From assembly GCF_001279725.1 (NCBI RefSeq), contig NZ_LGDE01000112.1, positions 157,632 through 221,631 of the forward strand: DNA of 64,000 nucleotides. The letters run 5' to 3'. Of this stretch, positions 49,884 to 58,922 are shown in pieces. This DNA comes from Streptomyces sp. WM4235 (GTDB lineage Bacteria; Actinomycetota; Actinomycetes; Streptomycetales; Streptomycetaceae). Both the position numbers and the translations under genes were made by a program. The notes beneath the pieces were generated by a model. It was given only the letters and a program-made list of their open reading frames with translations. It searched no databases and was not told the origin of the DNA. Position 1 is the first letter of the stretch; each line of letters opens with the position of its first letter.

Positions 49884-50765
49884 ATGGCCGCCGGCTCGAC
49901 CGAACTCGCCCCCCAGGAACTGCGGGTCCTGGTCGCCGTCGCCGACACCGGCGGCTTCTCCGCCGCGGCCACCGCCCTCGGGATCGGCCAGTCCGCCGTC
50001 TCGCACTCGGTGCGCGGCAGCGAGACCAAGGTCGGCGCGGTGCTGTTCGAGCGAGGCCGCGCGGGAGCCACGCCGACCCCGGCGGGGGAGCGGGCCGTCA
50101 CCCTCGCCCGCCGCATCCTGCGGCTGTACGAGGTGCTGGGCGCGGAGGCCCGCGGCGCCGGCCGTGGCGCGGTGGAGGGGACGCTGCGCATCGCCGCCTT
50201 CCGCAGCGCCGCCCTGCACCTGCTGCCGCCCGCGCTGGAGCGACTGGCGGCCCTGCACCCCGGCATCCGGCCCGAGGTGCGGGTGGTGCGCGAGATCGGC
50301 GCGGGCGCGGCGGGGGAGGTGCTGGCCGGGCGCGCCGACCTCGGCATCGCCACCCTGGACGCGGGGGCCGACGCCCGGCCCGAGCTGCTGACCGGCGAGC
50401 TGGTGCGGGAGGCGTACGCCCTGGTCCACCCCGTCGGACACCCCGACCCGCGGTCGCTTCCGCTGCTGGACTGGGACGAGAACTGCGGCTCGTACACCCG
50501 CGCGTGGTGGCGGGCCCAGGACTGGATCCCGCGGGCCACCGTCAAGGCCGAGGACGACGCGATGGTGCTGACGATGGTCGGCAGGGGACTGGGAATGGCG
50601 ATCCTGCCCGAACTGTCGCTGAGCGAGGCCACGGAAGCCGTCGAGATCACCGACCTGGGCCCCGAACGGCCCATGAGGCGCGTGGGATACGTCACGACGG
50701 CGGAATCCGCCTCGACCCTCGCCGTCAGAGCCCTGATCAGGGAACTCCGCGCGAACAAGGGCTGA
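49884..50765 (+). CDS. LysR-family transcriptional regulator
   Basis: 293 residues. The N-terminal LysR helix-turn-helix is typical: LRVLVAVADTGGFSAAATALGIGQSAVSHSVRGSE, followed by the periplasmic-binding-like effector domain (FRSAALHLLPPALERLAALHP to GLGMAILPELSL). ATG 49884 is chosen because GGGAG lies five bases upstream; an upstream in-frame ATG at 49824 would run into the operator. It is divergent from the oxidoreductase, which it most likely activates in response to an unknown small molecule. Confidence 0.9.
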   Translation: MAAGSTELAPQELRVLVAVADTGGFSAAATALGIGQSAVSHSVRGSETKVGAVLFERGRAGATPTPAGERAVTLARRILRLYEVLGAEARGAGRGAVEGTLRIAAFRSAALHLLPPALERLAALHPGIRPEVRVVREIGAGAAGEVLAGRADLGIATLDAGADARPELLTGELVREAYALVHPVGHPDPRSLPLLDWDENCGSYTRAWWRAQDWIPRATVKAEDDAMVLTMVGRGLGMAILPELSLSEATEAVEITDLGPERPMRRVGYVTTAESASTLAVRALIRELRANKG

Positions 50766-51035
50766 AACGGACCCTCGGGGCGGCCGTCCGAGAGGCCTTC
50801 CCGGGGGATTCCCGTCTCAGATAGTAGGAAGTCCGAGTAATTGCGGAGACATACAGCGGGACCTGGCCTAGCTTTGTAAGAGCCGAACGTCTCGCCGATC
50901 CGGCGAATGGCGGTCGAGAGCGCGCGCCCCTGGCAGGCAACCCCTGCGGCGCACCGCTCCCCGCCTCTTCCGGCGCCTTGAAGGAACCCCTCATCCGTGG
51001 CCCCGCCACGCCGTGATCTCAAGGAGTCGATCACC

Positions 51036-51167
51036 ATGACCCGTCACACCCCCGCAGTCCGCCGCGTCCGCCACTCCTCCCAGGCCGAGGCCGACCGCAA
51101 GAACGCCGCGGCCGCCCTCCAGCGCGCCCTGGACCGCCGCGACAACGGCGGCTCGACCGGCCACTGA
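51036..51167 (+). CDS. Small basic protein (43 aa)
   Basis: 43 residues, [16 protein letters not shown] at the N-terminus, then an Ala/Lys/Arg helix ([19 protein letters not shown]) and a Gly/Ser tail. AAGGAG lies nine bases before the ATG, a strong ribosome site. No domain is recognised. The codon use fits a real Streptomyces gene (third-position G/C). It stands alone between the LysR gene and leuB. Function unknown. Confidence 0.72.
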   Translation: MTRHTPAVRRVRHSSQAEADRKNAAAALQRALDRRDNGGSTGH

Positions 51168-51224
51168 GCACATCGGCCGTCCCGCGCGGGCGGCCTTGCG
51201 AACACACCCGGGCCCGGACATGTC

Positions 51225-51253
51225 GCGTCCACCGACGTCCACATGGTGGACGC
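51225..51253 (+). other. Alternative hairpins upstream of leuB
   Basis: CGTCCAC occurs twice (51226-51232 and 51236-51242), and a single GTGGACG (51246-51252) can pair with either copy. The inner pairing forms the 17-base hairpin CGTCCAC-ATG-GTGGACG, the outer one a 9-bp stem (GCGTCCACC/GGTGGACGC). The structure ends 40 bp before the leuB start. It may be a regulatory leader or an operator. Confidence 0.45.
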
Positions 51254-51292
51254 AATATGTCTGAGGGCTGGGACAGGGAGTACGGTTTTCCC

Positions 51293-52333
51293 ATGTCGAC
51301 CAGCATCAATCTCGCAGTGATCCCCGGTGATGGCATCGGCCAGGAAGTCGTGGCTCAGGGCCTCAAGGTCCTTACCGCGGTCCTGCCTCAGGATGTGAAG
51401 CTGGAGACCAAGGAGTACGACCTCGGCGCCCGGCGCTGGCACCGCACCGGTGAGACCCTCCCGGACGCGGAACTCGAAGCGCTCAAGCACCACGACGCGA
51501 TCCTGCTGGGCGCCATCGGCGATCCCTCGGTCCCGTCCGGCGTCCTGGAACGCGGTCTGCTGCTGAAGCTCCGCTTCGCCTTCGACCACTTCGTCAACCT
51601 GCGCCCGTCGAAGCTGTTCCCCAACACGGCCACCCCGCTCGCCGGCCGCCCGGAGATCGACTTCGTCGTGGTCCGCGAGGGCACCGAGGGCCCGTACACC
51701 GGCAACGGCGGCTCGCTGCGCACCGGCACCCCCGCCGAGGTGGCGACCGAGGTCAGCCTCAACACCGCGTACGGCGTGGAGCGCGTGGTCCGGGACGCCT
51801 ACGCGCGGGCCGACGCCCGCCCCCGCAAGAAGCTGACGCTGGTCCACAAGAACAACGTCCTCGTGTACGCGGGTCACCTGTGGAAGAACATCTTCGACAA
51901 GGTCGGCCAGGAGTACCCCGAGGTCACCACCGACTACCTGCACGTCGACGCCGCGACGATCTTCTTCGTCACGCAGCCCGAGCGGTTCGACGTCATCGTC
52001 ACGGACAACCTCTTCGGTGACATCCTCACCGACCTGGCCGCCGCCGTCACCGGCGGAATCGGCCTGGCCGCCTCCGGGAACATCAACCCGACCGGCGCCT
52101 TCCCGTCCATGTTCGAGCCCGTCCACGGCTCCGCCCCGGACATCGCAGGCACCGGCAAGGCGGACCCGACCGCGACGATCCTCTCGGTCGCCCTCCTGCT
52201 GCGCCACCTCGGCCACGAGACCGAGGCCGCCCGTATCGAGGACGCCGTCTCCGCCGACCTGGCCGAGCGCGACGGCACCTTCCGCTCCACCGAGGCGATC
52301 GGCGACGCCCTCGCCGCGCGAGTAGCCGGCTGA
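51293..52333 (+). CDS. leuB: 3-isopropylmalate dehydrogenase
   Basis: 346 residues. NAD+-dependent oxidative decarboxylation of 3-isopropylmalate in leucine synthesis. [10 protein letters not shown] opens the family; the substrate-binding Arg/Tyr/Lys residues appear in [27 protein letters not shown] and [15 protein letters not shown]; and the [16 protein letters not shown] motif follows. ATG 51293 is preferred (homologues start at [11 protein letters not shown]), with AGGGAG twelve bases upstream; ATG 51257 in frame is less likely. A terminator separates it from ilvE. Confidence 0.96.
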   Translation: MSTSINLAVIPGDGIGQEVVAQGLKVLTAVLPQDVKLETKEYDLGARRWHRTGETLPDAELEALKHHDAILLGAIGDPSVPSGVLERGLLLKLRFAFDHFVNLRPSKLFPNTATPLAGRPEIDFVVVREGTEGPYTGNGGSLRTGTPAEVATEVSLNTAYGVERVVRDAYARADARPRKKLTLVHKNNVLVYAGHLWKNIFDKVGQEYPEVTTDYLHVDAATIFFVTQPERFDVIVTDNLFGDILTDLAAAVTGGIGLAASGNINPTGAFPSMFEPVHGSAPDIAGTGKADPTATILSVALLLRHLGHETEAARIEDAVSADLAERDGTFRSTEAIGDALAARVAG

Positions 52334-52353
52334 CCCGGCAACCCCGTCTCAGG

Positions 52354-52391
52354 AAGCCGCCGGGTCGCGACCACCGCACCCGGCGGCTTTT
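52354..52391 (+). terminator. Terminator after leuB
   Basis: AAGCCGCCGGGT (52354-52365) pairs with ACCCGGCGGCTT (52378-52389), a perfect 12-bp stem with a 12-base loop, followed by further T residues (52390-52391). It looks like an intrinsic terminator 21 bp after the leuB stop. Confidence 0.85.
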
Positions 52392-52563
52392 CCTGTGCGG
52401 CCCCGGGTGCCACCATCTCCCCTGGGCCGCAAACTCCCTGTTTCACCGAAGCCTCCCTGCGCGCGATAATCGAACGCGAGGCCGCGGAATGCGGGGATGC
52501 TCGGACGTCCTAGTACGCCGTGAGCGCGGTCCGCCCTACAAAACCGGTGAAGGACAAGCACTC

Positions 52564-53649
52564 ATGACGACGCCCACGATCGAGCTCAAGCCCTCCTCGA
52601 ACCCGCTGTCCGACGCGGAGCGCGAGGCGATCCTGGCCAGCCCCGGCTTCGGCCGCCACTTCACCGACCACATGGTGACGATCAAGTGGACCGAGGGTCG
52701 CGGCTGGCACGACGCCGAGCTGGTCCCGTACGCGCCCCTGTCGATGGACCCGGCGAACATGACCCTGCACTACGCGCAGACCATCTTCGAGGGACTCAAG
52801 GCCTACAAGCAGCCCGACGGCACCGTCGCCACCTTCCGCCCCGAGGCCAACGCGGACCGCTTCCAGGCCTCGGCCCGCCGCATGGCCATGCCCGAGCTGC
52901 CCTCGGAGCTGTTCATCGCCGCCTGCGACGCGCTCATCAAGCAGGACCGTGCCTGGGTTCCGGACTCCGGCGAGGCCTCGCTGTACCTGCGCCCGTTCAT
53001 GTTCGCGTCCGAGGTCGGTCTGGGCGTCCGCCCGGCCAACGAGTTCCTCTTCATGGTCATCGCCTCGCCCGCCGGCGCCTACTTCCCCGGTGGCGTCAAG
53101 CCCGTCTCCGTCTGGCTCTCCGAGGACTACGTCCGCGCGGTCAAGGGCGGCACCGGCGCGGCGAAGACCGGCGGCAACTACGCGGCCTCCCTCGTCGCCC
53201 AGGCCGAGGCCGCCTCGCACGGCTGCGACCAGGTCGTCTGGCTGGACGCCGTCGAGCACCGCTGGATCGAGGAGATGGGCGGGATGAACCTGTACTTCGT
53301 GTACGGCGACCGCATCGTCACCCCCGAGCTCACCGGATCGCTCCTCCCCGGCATCACCCGCGACTCCCTCCTCACCATCGCCCGCGACCTCGGCTACACC
53401 GCCGAGGAGGGCCGCATCACCACCGAGGACTGGAAGCGCGACAACGAGAACGGCACCCTGACCGAGGTGTTCGCCTGCGGCACCGCGGCCGTCATCACCC
53501 CCGTCGGCTCGGTCAAGTCCGGCCGCGCGAACTGGACGCAGGGCACCGGCGAGCCCGGCGAGGTCACCATGAAGCTCCGCAAGGCGCTCCTCGACCTCCA
53601 GACCGGCCACTCCGCCGACCGCCACGGCTGGATGCACCCGCTCGGTTAG
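52564..53649 (+). CDS. ilvE: Branched-chain amino acid aminotransferase
   Basis: 361 residues. PLP-dependent last step (and first catabolic step) of valine, leucine and isoleucine metabolism. The class IV aminotransferase signatures are present: [30 protein letters not shown], the PLP Lys in [28 protein letters not shown], and the C-terminal [17 protein letters not shown] 52564 has GAAGGA nine bases upstream. A 19-bp terminator hairpin follows. Confidence 0.96.
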   Translation: MTTPTIELKPSSNPLSDAEREAILASPGFGRHFTDHMVTIKWTEGRGWHDAELVPYAPLSMDPANMTLHYAQTIFEGLKAYKQPDGTVATFRPEANADRFQASARRMAMPELPSELFIAACDALIKQDRAWVPDSGEASLYLRPFMFASEVGLGVRPANEFLFMVIASPAGAYFPGGVKPVSVWLSEDYVRAVKGGTGAAKTGGNYAASLVAQAEAASHGCDQVVWLDAVEHRWIEEMGGMNLYFVYGDRIVTPELTGSLLPGITRDSLLTIARDLGYTAEEGRITTEDWKRDNENGTLTEVFACGTAAVITPVGSVKSGRANWTQGTGEPGEVTMKLRKALLDLQTGHSADRHGWMHPLG

Positions 53650-53670
53650 TACCGCGCGCTCGACGAAGTA

Positions 53671-53714
53671 CGGCGAGAGGCCCGCACCCGATCCGGGGTG
53701 CGGGCCTCTCGCCG
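53671..53714. terminator. Terminator between ilvE and the convergent permease gene
   Basis: A perfect 19-bp stem, CGGCGAGAGGCCCGCACCC (53671-53689) with its complement at 53696-53714, around a six-base loop. It serves convergent genes. Confidence 0.9.
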
Positions 53715-53735
53715 TGGAGACGGGCCAAGCGAGGG

Positions 53736-55166
53736 CTAAGCGGCGACCGGCTCGTCGGCGGCTTCGGGGGCGGCCGGTGCGGCGACGGCCGCCTTCCGCC
53801 GGGTGAGGGCCGTGTAGGCGAGGCCGCCGACCAGGCCGGACAGGACGAAGGAACAGTCCACGCCGCCCGTCAGGGTCAACAGCGGTCCCTCGTAGAAGGG
53901 GGTGGTGACGGAGAGCAGGCCGACGCCCGCGCCGATCGCCCACGAGGCGGTGGCGGCCGGATTCCAACCGCCCCGGTACCAGTAGATCCCGCCCACCGAG
54001 CGGCGGTTGAACACCTGGAGGGCGTCGGCGTCGTACGTGCCGCGACAGCGCACGTGGCCGATCAGGGTGATTACCGCCCACGGGGTGCCGAGCGCGGTGA
54101 GCAGCAGCACGAACGAGGTCATCGCGGACTGGACGTCCCACTCGAAGGAGCCGACGAACACGAAGGCGGTGGCCACACCGGCCGCGACCAGGGTGGCGGT
54201 CGTGCGGCTGGCCCGGGGCACGATCGCGTCCAGGTCGAGGCCCATGGAGTAGAGCATCAGCCCGGCGTTGCCCACGGAACCCGCGGCGGCGGCCACCAGC
54301 AGCGGGACCAGGTACCAGAACGGCGAGGCGTCGACCAGCGGCCCGGCGTACTCGGCGCCGGCCCGCGCGGCGAGGGCGGTGTACGTGCCGAAGAGCTGCG
54401 GGACCAGCAGGCCGACCAGGAGACCGAGCGCGGTGGACCGGAGCACCTTGCGGGAGTCGTGTCGGGCGGGGGAGATGTAGCGGGTGTAGTCGCCGAGCAG
54501 GGTGATGAAGGCGACGGGACCGCTGAGACCGGCGGCGACGGCGGCGAGCAGCCAGGTCGGCCAGAAGGAGCCGAGGAGGTAGGCGGTCTCCGGCGGCGCG
54601 GCGGCGGTGAAATCGGGGGCGTACGCGAAGACGCCGACGGCGAGCAGGACCACCATGGCGACGGACAGGATCTTGCTCATCCGCAGCAGGAGCCGGTAGC
54701 CGAACACCGCCGCGACGACGGTGCAGGCGGCCAGCACGCCGTACATCACGGCGCGCGAGACCCCGGTGTCCGGCAGCCCGGTGAGCCGGGACAGGGCGCC
54801 GACCATCACGTCGCCGCCGATCCACAGGGTCAGCGCCGTGTAGCCGAGGGAGAGCAGCAGGCCCACCACGGACCCGACCAGCCGACCGCGCACGCCGAAC
54901 TGGGCCCCGCTGGAGGTGGACAGGTTGGTTCCGGTGCGCAGGGAGACCAGCGCCAGCGGGGCGGTGAAGGCGATCCCGACGACGGTGCCGGTCACGATCG
55001 CGGTCACCGAGGGCCACAGCCCCAGTCCGAAGGACGGGGGCAGCCAGCCGAAGACGATCACGCCGAGGCAGAGGTTGGAGCCGAGGAGGATCGAGATCAG
55101 GTCGCGGGGGCCGCTCGTCCGCTCCTCCTCCGGGATGGTGTCGACTCCGCGCTGTTCGATGGGCAT
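53736..55166 (-). CDS. NCS1-family purine/cytosine/ureide permease
   Basis: 476 residues with about 12 membrane segments. NCS1 (nucleobase:cation symporter) features: DLISILLGSNLCLGVIVFGWL at the N-terminus, GDYTRYI near residue 245 (a conserved NCS1 motif) and NAGLMLYSMGLDLD. Family members carry cytosine, allantoin, hydantoins, uracil and thiamine-like compounds. ATG 55166 follows AGGGAG. It is divergent from the urease operon, and two palindromes lie between them, so it probably imports the substrate of that operon. Confidence 0.88.
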   Translation of the reverse strand: MPIEQRGVDTIPEEERTSGPRDLISILLGSNLCLGVIVFGWLPPSFGLGLWPSVTAIVTGTVVGIAFTAPLALVSLRTGTNLSTSSGAQFGVRGRLVGSVVGLLLSLGYTALTLWIGGDVMVGALSRLTGLPDTGVSRAVMYGVLAACTVVAAVFGYRLLLRMSKILSVAMVVLLAVGVFAYAPDFTAAAPPETAYLLGSFWPTWLLAAVAAGLSGPVAFITLLGDYTRYISPARHDSRKVLRSTALGLLVGLLVPQLFGTYTALAARAGAEYAGPLVDASPFWYLVPLLVAAAAGSVGNAGLMLYSMGLDLDAIVPRASRTTATLVAAGVATAFVFVGSFEWDVQSAMTSFVLLLTALGTPWAVITLIGHVRCRGTYDADALQVFNRRSVGGIYWYRGGWNPAATASWAIGAGVGLLSVTTPFYEGPLLTLTGGVDCSFVLSGLVGGLAYTALTRRKAAVAAPAAPEAADEPVAA

Positions 55167-55215
55167 GGGGGAACTCCCTTGGCAGGGCGGGGGGTGGTTC
55201 GCAAAGGTTTGAGCG

Positions 55216-55226
55216 ACATTCAATGT
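55216..55226. promoter_or_regulatory. 11-bp palindrome in the permease-urease gap
   Basis: ACATTCAATGT is a perfect palindrome, 50 bp upstream of the NCS1 permease start. It is one of two palindromes in this divergent promoter region. Confidence 0.4.
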
Positions 55227-55275
55227 GGCGCAGCCCCTGCTCTCCGGTCAATGCTTCACTGCCGGGAAATGAAGA

Positions 55276-55294
55276 GTTAGAGTGATGCTCTAAC
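55276..55294. promoter_or_regulatory. TetR-type operator candidate before ureAB
   Basis: GTTAGAG (55276-55282) and CTCTAAC (55288-55294) form perfect 7-bp arms around TGATG, 29 bp before the ureAB start. AT-rich and symmetric, it is a likely binding site for the TetR regulator encoded at the end of the operon (58923-59531). Confidence 0.62.
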
Positions 55295-55322
55295 CCATCG
55301 ACTCCGAAGGTGGTGGATCGGC

Positions 55323-56096
55323 GTGCGGCTGACCCCAACCGAGCGCGACCGGCTGCTGCTCCGCAGTGCCGCGGAACTGGCCAGGGCCCGACGGGCCCGG
55401 GGCCTGCGCCTCAACGTCCCCGAGGCCACGGCGCTGATCGCGGACACGGTCTGCGAGGCCGCCCGCGACGGCAGGCGGCTGGCGGAGGCCATCGAGGAGG
55501 CCCGCGGCGTGCTGGGCCCCGACGACGTGCTGCCCGGCGTCGCCGACGTGGTCACCGAGGTGCACGTGGAGGCCGTCTTCGACGACGGCTCCCGCCTCGC
55601 GGTGGTCTCGGCCCCCATCCGCGGCGCCGTCCCGCTCGGCGACGACGCCCCCGGCGCGGTCGTGCCCGGCCCCGGCGCCCCCCAGTCGGAGCCCACGGTC
55701 CACCTCCACGTGCGCAACACCGCCGCCGTGCCGATCAGCGTGACCTCCCACTTCCACTTCTTCGAGGCCAACCCGCGCCTCGACTTCGACCGCGCCGAGG
55801 CCTACGGCATGCGGCTGTGCGTGCCGGCGGGCTCCTCCGTGCGGTTCGACCCGCACGGCGAGGCCGAGGTCGGGCTGGTCCCCATCGGCGGCGCCCGCGT
55901 CGCCGTCGGTTTCGCCGGGCTGGTCGACGGCCCCCTCGACGCCCCCGGAGCCAAGGACGAGGCCCTGCGCCGCGCCGTCGCCTGCGGCTACCTCGGCGCC
56001 GGCGGCGAGACCGACGCCCCGGCGTCCCCGGCCGCCGCATCCGGGCCCGACGCCCCCGAGACCGGCGACGACCATCCGGAAGGTGACCCCGCATGA
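55323..56096 (+). CDS. ureAB: Fused urease gamma-beta subunit
   Basis: 257 residues, GTG start. Residues 1-100 are a urease gamma subunit (UreA: RLTPTERDRLLL...RGLRLNVPEATALI...EARGVLGPDDVLPGV). Residues about 105-215 are a beta subunit (UreB: VTSHFHFFEANPRLDFDRAEAYGMRLCVPAGSSVRFDP). An acidic tail (about 216-257) follows. UreA-UreB fusions are known in some actinobacteria. The UreB part lacks the usual Asn-Gly-Arg motif near its start, replaced by a Pro/Gly-rich insert. The stop overlaps the ureC start (ATGA). These are structural subunits; the active site is in UreC. Confidence 0.92.
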   Translation: MRLTPTERDRLLLRSAAELARARRARGLRLNVPEATALIADTVCEAARDGRRLAEAIEEARGVLGPDDVLPGVADVVTEVHVEAVFDDGSRLAVVSAPIRGAVPLGDDAPGAVVPGPGAPQSEPTVHLHVRNTAAVPISVTSHFHFFEANPRLDFDRAEAYGMRLCVPAGSSVRFDPHGEAEVGLVPIGGARVAVGFAGLVDGPLDAPGAKDEALRRAVACGYLGAGGETDAPASPAAASGPDAPETGDDHPEGDPA

Positions 56097-57826
56097 GCCG
56101 CCAGACCCCGCACAGCGACCACTGCGCGCCGGGCAGCCGTCACATCGACCCGCACGAGTACGCCTCCGTCTTCGGCCCCCGCGCCGGCGACCGGGTACGC
56201 CTCGGCGACTCCGGGCTGACCGTCCGCGTCGAGCACGACGCCCAGAAGCCCGGCGACGAGTTCCTGGCCGGCTTCGGCAAGACCGCCCGCGACGGCCTGC
56301 ACCTCAAGGCCGCCGCCGTCCGCGATACCTGCGACGTCGTGATCAGCAACGTGCTGGTCATCGACGCCGTCCTCGGCATCCGCAAGGTCTCCATCGGCAT
56401 CCGCGAGGGCCGCATCCACGCGATCGGCCGCGCCGGCAATCCCGACACCCTCGACGGGGTCGACGTGGTCGTCGGCACCGGCACCTCGATCGTGTCCGGC
56501 GAGGGCATGATCGCCACCGCCGGAGCCGTGGACACCCACGTCCACCTGCTCTCCCCGCGCATCATGGAGGCCTCGCTCGCCGCGGGCGTCACCACGATCA
56601 TCGGCCAGGAGTTCGGGCCGGTCTGGGGCGTGGGCGTCAACTCCCCCTGGGCGCTCAAGCACGCCTTCAACGCCTTCGACGCCTGGCCCGTCAACATCGG
56701 CTTCCTCGCCCGCGGCTCCTCCTCGGACGCCGCCCCGCTGGTCGAGGCCCTCGCCGAGGGCGGCGCCAGTGGCTTCAAGGTCCACGAGGACATGGGCGCC
56801 CACACCCGCGCCCTGGACACCGCCCTGCGGGTCGCCGAGGAGTACGACGTCCAGGTCGCCCTGCACAGCGACGGCCTCAACGAGTGCCTCTCCGTCGAGG
56901 ACACCCTGCGCGTCCTGGACGGTCGCACCATCCACGCCTTCCACATCGAGGGCTGCGGCGGCGGACACGTGCCCAACGTGCTCAAGATGGCCGGCGTGCC
57001 GAACGTCATCGGCTCCTCCACCAACCCGACGCTGCCCTTCGGTCGGGACGCCGTCGCCGAGCACTACGGCATGATCGTCTCCGTCCACGACCTCAAGCCC
57101 GACCTCCCCGGCGACGCGGCCATGGCCCGCGACCGGATCCGCGCGGGCACCATGGGCGCCGAGGACGTGCTGCACGACCTGGGCGCGATCGGCATCACCT
57201 CCTCCGACGCGCAGGGCATGGGCCGCGCGGGCGAGACCATCCGGCGCACCTTCGCCATGGCCGCGAAGATGAAGGGCGAACTGGGCCCGCTCGACGGCGA
57301 CGGCGAGGGCGACGACAACGCCCGCGTCCTGCGCTACATGGCCAAGCTGACCATCAACCCGGCCATCGCCCACGGCCTGGCCCACGAGATCGGCTCCATC
57401 GAGGTCGGCAAACTCGCCGACATCGTCCTGTGGCGCCCCCAGTTCTTCGGCGCCAAGCCGCAACTCGTCCTCAAGTCCGGCTTCCCCGCGTACGGCGTCA
57501 CCGGCGACCCCAACGCCGCCACCGACACCTGCGAACCGCTCGTCCTCGGCCCGCAGTTCGGTTCGTACGGAGCCACCGCGGCCGACATCTCCGTCGCCTT
57601 CGTGTCGGCGGCGGCCGCCGCGCTCGGCTCCGACGAGATGCCGACCCGGCGCCGCCGGGTGGCCGTTCGCGGAACCCGCGGCATCGGCCCCCGGGACCTC
57701 CTGCTCAACTCCCGGGTGGGCGCGGTCGATGTGGACGCGCGCAGCGGCCTCGTCTCCCTCGACGGAGAACCCCTGCGCTCCGAAGCGGCCGATTCGGTCT
57801 CCCTCAACCGCCTGTACTTCCTGTAA
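56093..57826 (+). CDS. ureC: Divergent urease alpha subunit (UreC-like nickel amidohydrolase)
   Basis: 577 residues, slightly longer than typical UreC (about 567-572). The metal site is intact by comparison with K. aerogenes UreC from memory: His149 and His151 (DTHVH), carbamylated Lys229 and His231 (FKVHED), His258 (ALHSD), His284 (FHIEG) and Asp372 (SSDAQ). The catalytic His332 and Arg348 are kept. The mobile-flap Cys (Cys319 in K. aerogenes) is Val331, the next His is Asp333, and the segment after the first motif (about 171-190, GQEFGPVWGVGV) differs strongly and is about three residues shorter. It is thus a functional-looking but divergent urease. No ureD/E/F/G genes are present. Agmatine-deiminase and TetR genes follow. 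Confidence 0.88.
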   Translation: MSRQTPHSDHCAPGSRHIDPHEYASVFGPRAGDRVRLGDSGLTVRVEHDAQKPGDEFLAGFGKTARDGLHLKAAAVRDTCDVVISNVLVIDAVLGIRKVSIGIREGRIHAIGRAGNPDTLDGVDVVVGTGTSIVSGEGMIATAGAVDTHVHLLSPRIMEASLAAGVTTIIGQEFGPVWGVGVNSPWALKHAFNAFDAWPVNIGFLARGSSSDAAPLVEALAEGGASGFKVHEDMGAHTRALDTALRVAEEYDVQVALHSDGLNECLSVEDTLRVLDGRTIHAFHIEGCGGGHVPNVLKMAGVPNVIGSSTNPTLPFGRDAVAEHYGMIVSVHDLKPDLPGDAAMARDRIRAGTMGAEDVLHDLGAIGITSSDAQGMGRAGETIRRTFAMAAKMKGELGPLDGDGEGDDNARVLRYMAKLTINPAIAHGLAHEIGSIEVGKLADIVLWRPQFFGAKPQLVLKSGFPAYGVTGDPNAATDTCEPLVLGPQFGSYGATAADISVAFVSAAAAALGSDEMPTRRRRVAVRGTRGIGPRDLLLNSRVGAVDVDARSGLVSLDGEPLRSEAADSVSLNRLYFL

Positions 57827-57845
57827 GCCAGTAAGGATCCCCGCC

Positions 57846-58892
57846 ATGACCGACGCTGCCGACAAGCCCGCCGCCCACGGATACCGGATGCCCGCGGAGT
57901 GGACCTCCCACGAGCGCACCTGGATGGCCTGGCCGAGCCCCAACCCGACCTTCACCGACGAGAGGGAACTCGCCGAGGCGCGCGAAGCCTGGGGAGCCGT
58001 CGCCCGAGCCGTGCGCGCGTACGAGCCGGTGACCCTCGTCGTCTCCCCGGGCGACGCGCAGGGCGCCCGCGCGATCGTCGGCGACGACGTCGAGCTGGTC
58101 GAGCGAGAGCTGGACGACGCCTGGATGCGGGACATCGGCCCGACCTTCGTCACCGACGGCGCCGGCGGCCTCGCCGCCGTCGACTGGACCTTCAACGGCT
58201 GGGGCGCCCAGGAGTGGGCCCGCTGGGGCCACGACGAGAAGATCGCCCGCCACGTCTCCGACCTGGCCGGCACCCGCACCTACAGCACCCCGCTGGTCAA
58301 CGAGGGCGGCGCCATCCACGTGGACGGCGAGGGCACCGTGCTGCTCACCGACACCGTGCAGCTCGGCGCCGGACGCAACCCCGACTGGAACCGCCGGCAG
58401 GTGGAGGAGGAGATCCACGCCCACCTCGGCACGACCAAGGCGATCTGGCTGCCCTACGGCCTGGCCGGCGACTACGGCACCTACGGCACCCAGGGCCACG
58501 TGGACATCGTCGCCGCCTTCGCCCGCCCCGGTGTCGTCATGGTCCACAGCCAGCCCGACCCGGCCCACCCGGACCACGAGCGCTGCAAGACCATCGCCGC
58601 CCTCCTGCGCGCGTCCACCGACGCGCGGGGCCGGCTGCTGGAGGTCGTGGAGATCCCGGCGCCGACCGTGCTGGAGGAGGACGGCGAGTGGGTCGACTAC
58701 TCGTACATCAACCACTACCTCTGCAACGACGGCGTGGTGCTCTGCGCCTTCGACGACCCGCGCGACGAGGAAGCCGCGGAGATCTTCCGGGGTCTGTTCC
58801 CCGAGCGGACCGTGACACTGGTTGACGCACGTACGATTTTCGCCGGGGGTGGCGGTATCCACTGCATCACCCAGCAACAGCCGAAGGTCTGA
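57846..58892 (+). CDS. Agmatine-deiminase-family guanidino iminohydrolase
   Basis: 348 residues of the PAD_porph/agmatine deiminase family, which hydrolyses a guanidino group to a ureido group plus ammonia. RMPAEWTSHERTWMAWP and DAWMRDIGPTFV open the family. The catalytic Cys is Cys340 in GGGGIHCITQQ, and an EGGAIHVDGEGTVLLTD segment is present. The central His motif reads GDYGTYGTQGHVDIV instead of the usual Asp-x-x-Thr-Asn-Gly-His-x-Asp type, suggesting altered substrate. It starts 20 bp after ureC, so it is co-transcribed. Product N-carbamoylputrescine (if agmatine) would be a ureido compound. Confidence 0.88.
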   Translation: MTDAADKPAAHGYRMPAEWTSHERTWMAWPSPNPTFTDERELAEAREAWGAVARAVRAYEPVTLVVSPGDAQGARAIVGDDVELVERELDDAWMRDIGPTFVTDGAGGLAAVDWTFNGWGAQEWARWGHDEKIARHVSDLAGTRTYSTPLVNEGGAIHVDGEGTVLLTDTVQLGAGRNPDWNRRQVEEEIHAHLGTTKAIWLPYGLAGDYGTYGTQGHVDIVAAFARPGVVMVHSQPDPAHPDHERCKTIAALLRASTDARGRLLEVVEIPAPTVLEEDGEWVDYSYINHYLCNDGVVLCAFDDPRDEEAAEIFRGLFPERTVTLVDARTIFAGGGGIHCITQQQPKV

Positions 58893-58922
58893 CCCGCGGC
58901 GAACGGTTTCGAGGAGTGGTCC

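Noticed and set aside
51257..51292. Earlier leuB start at ATG 51257
   Set aside because: The extra codons ([12 protein letters not shown]) are not typical of LeuB; homologues start at the later ATG, though AGGGAG is twelve bases away.
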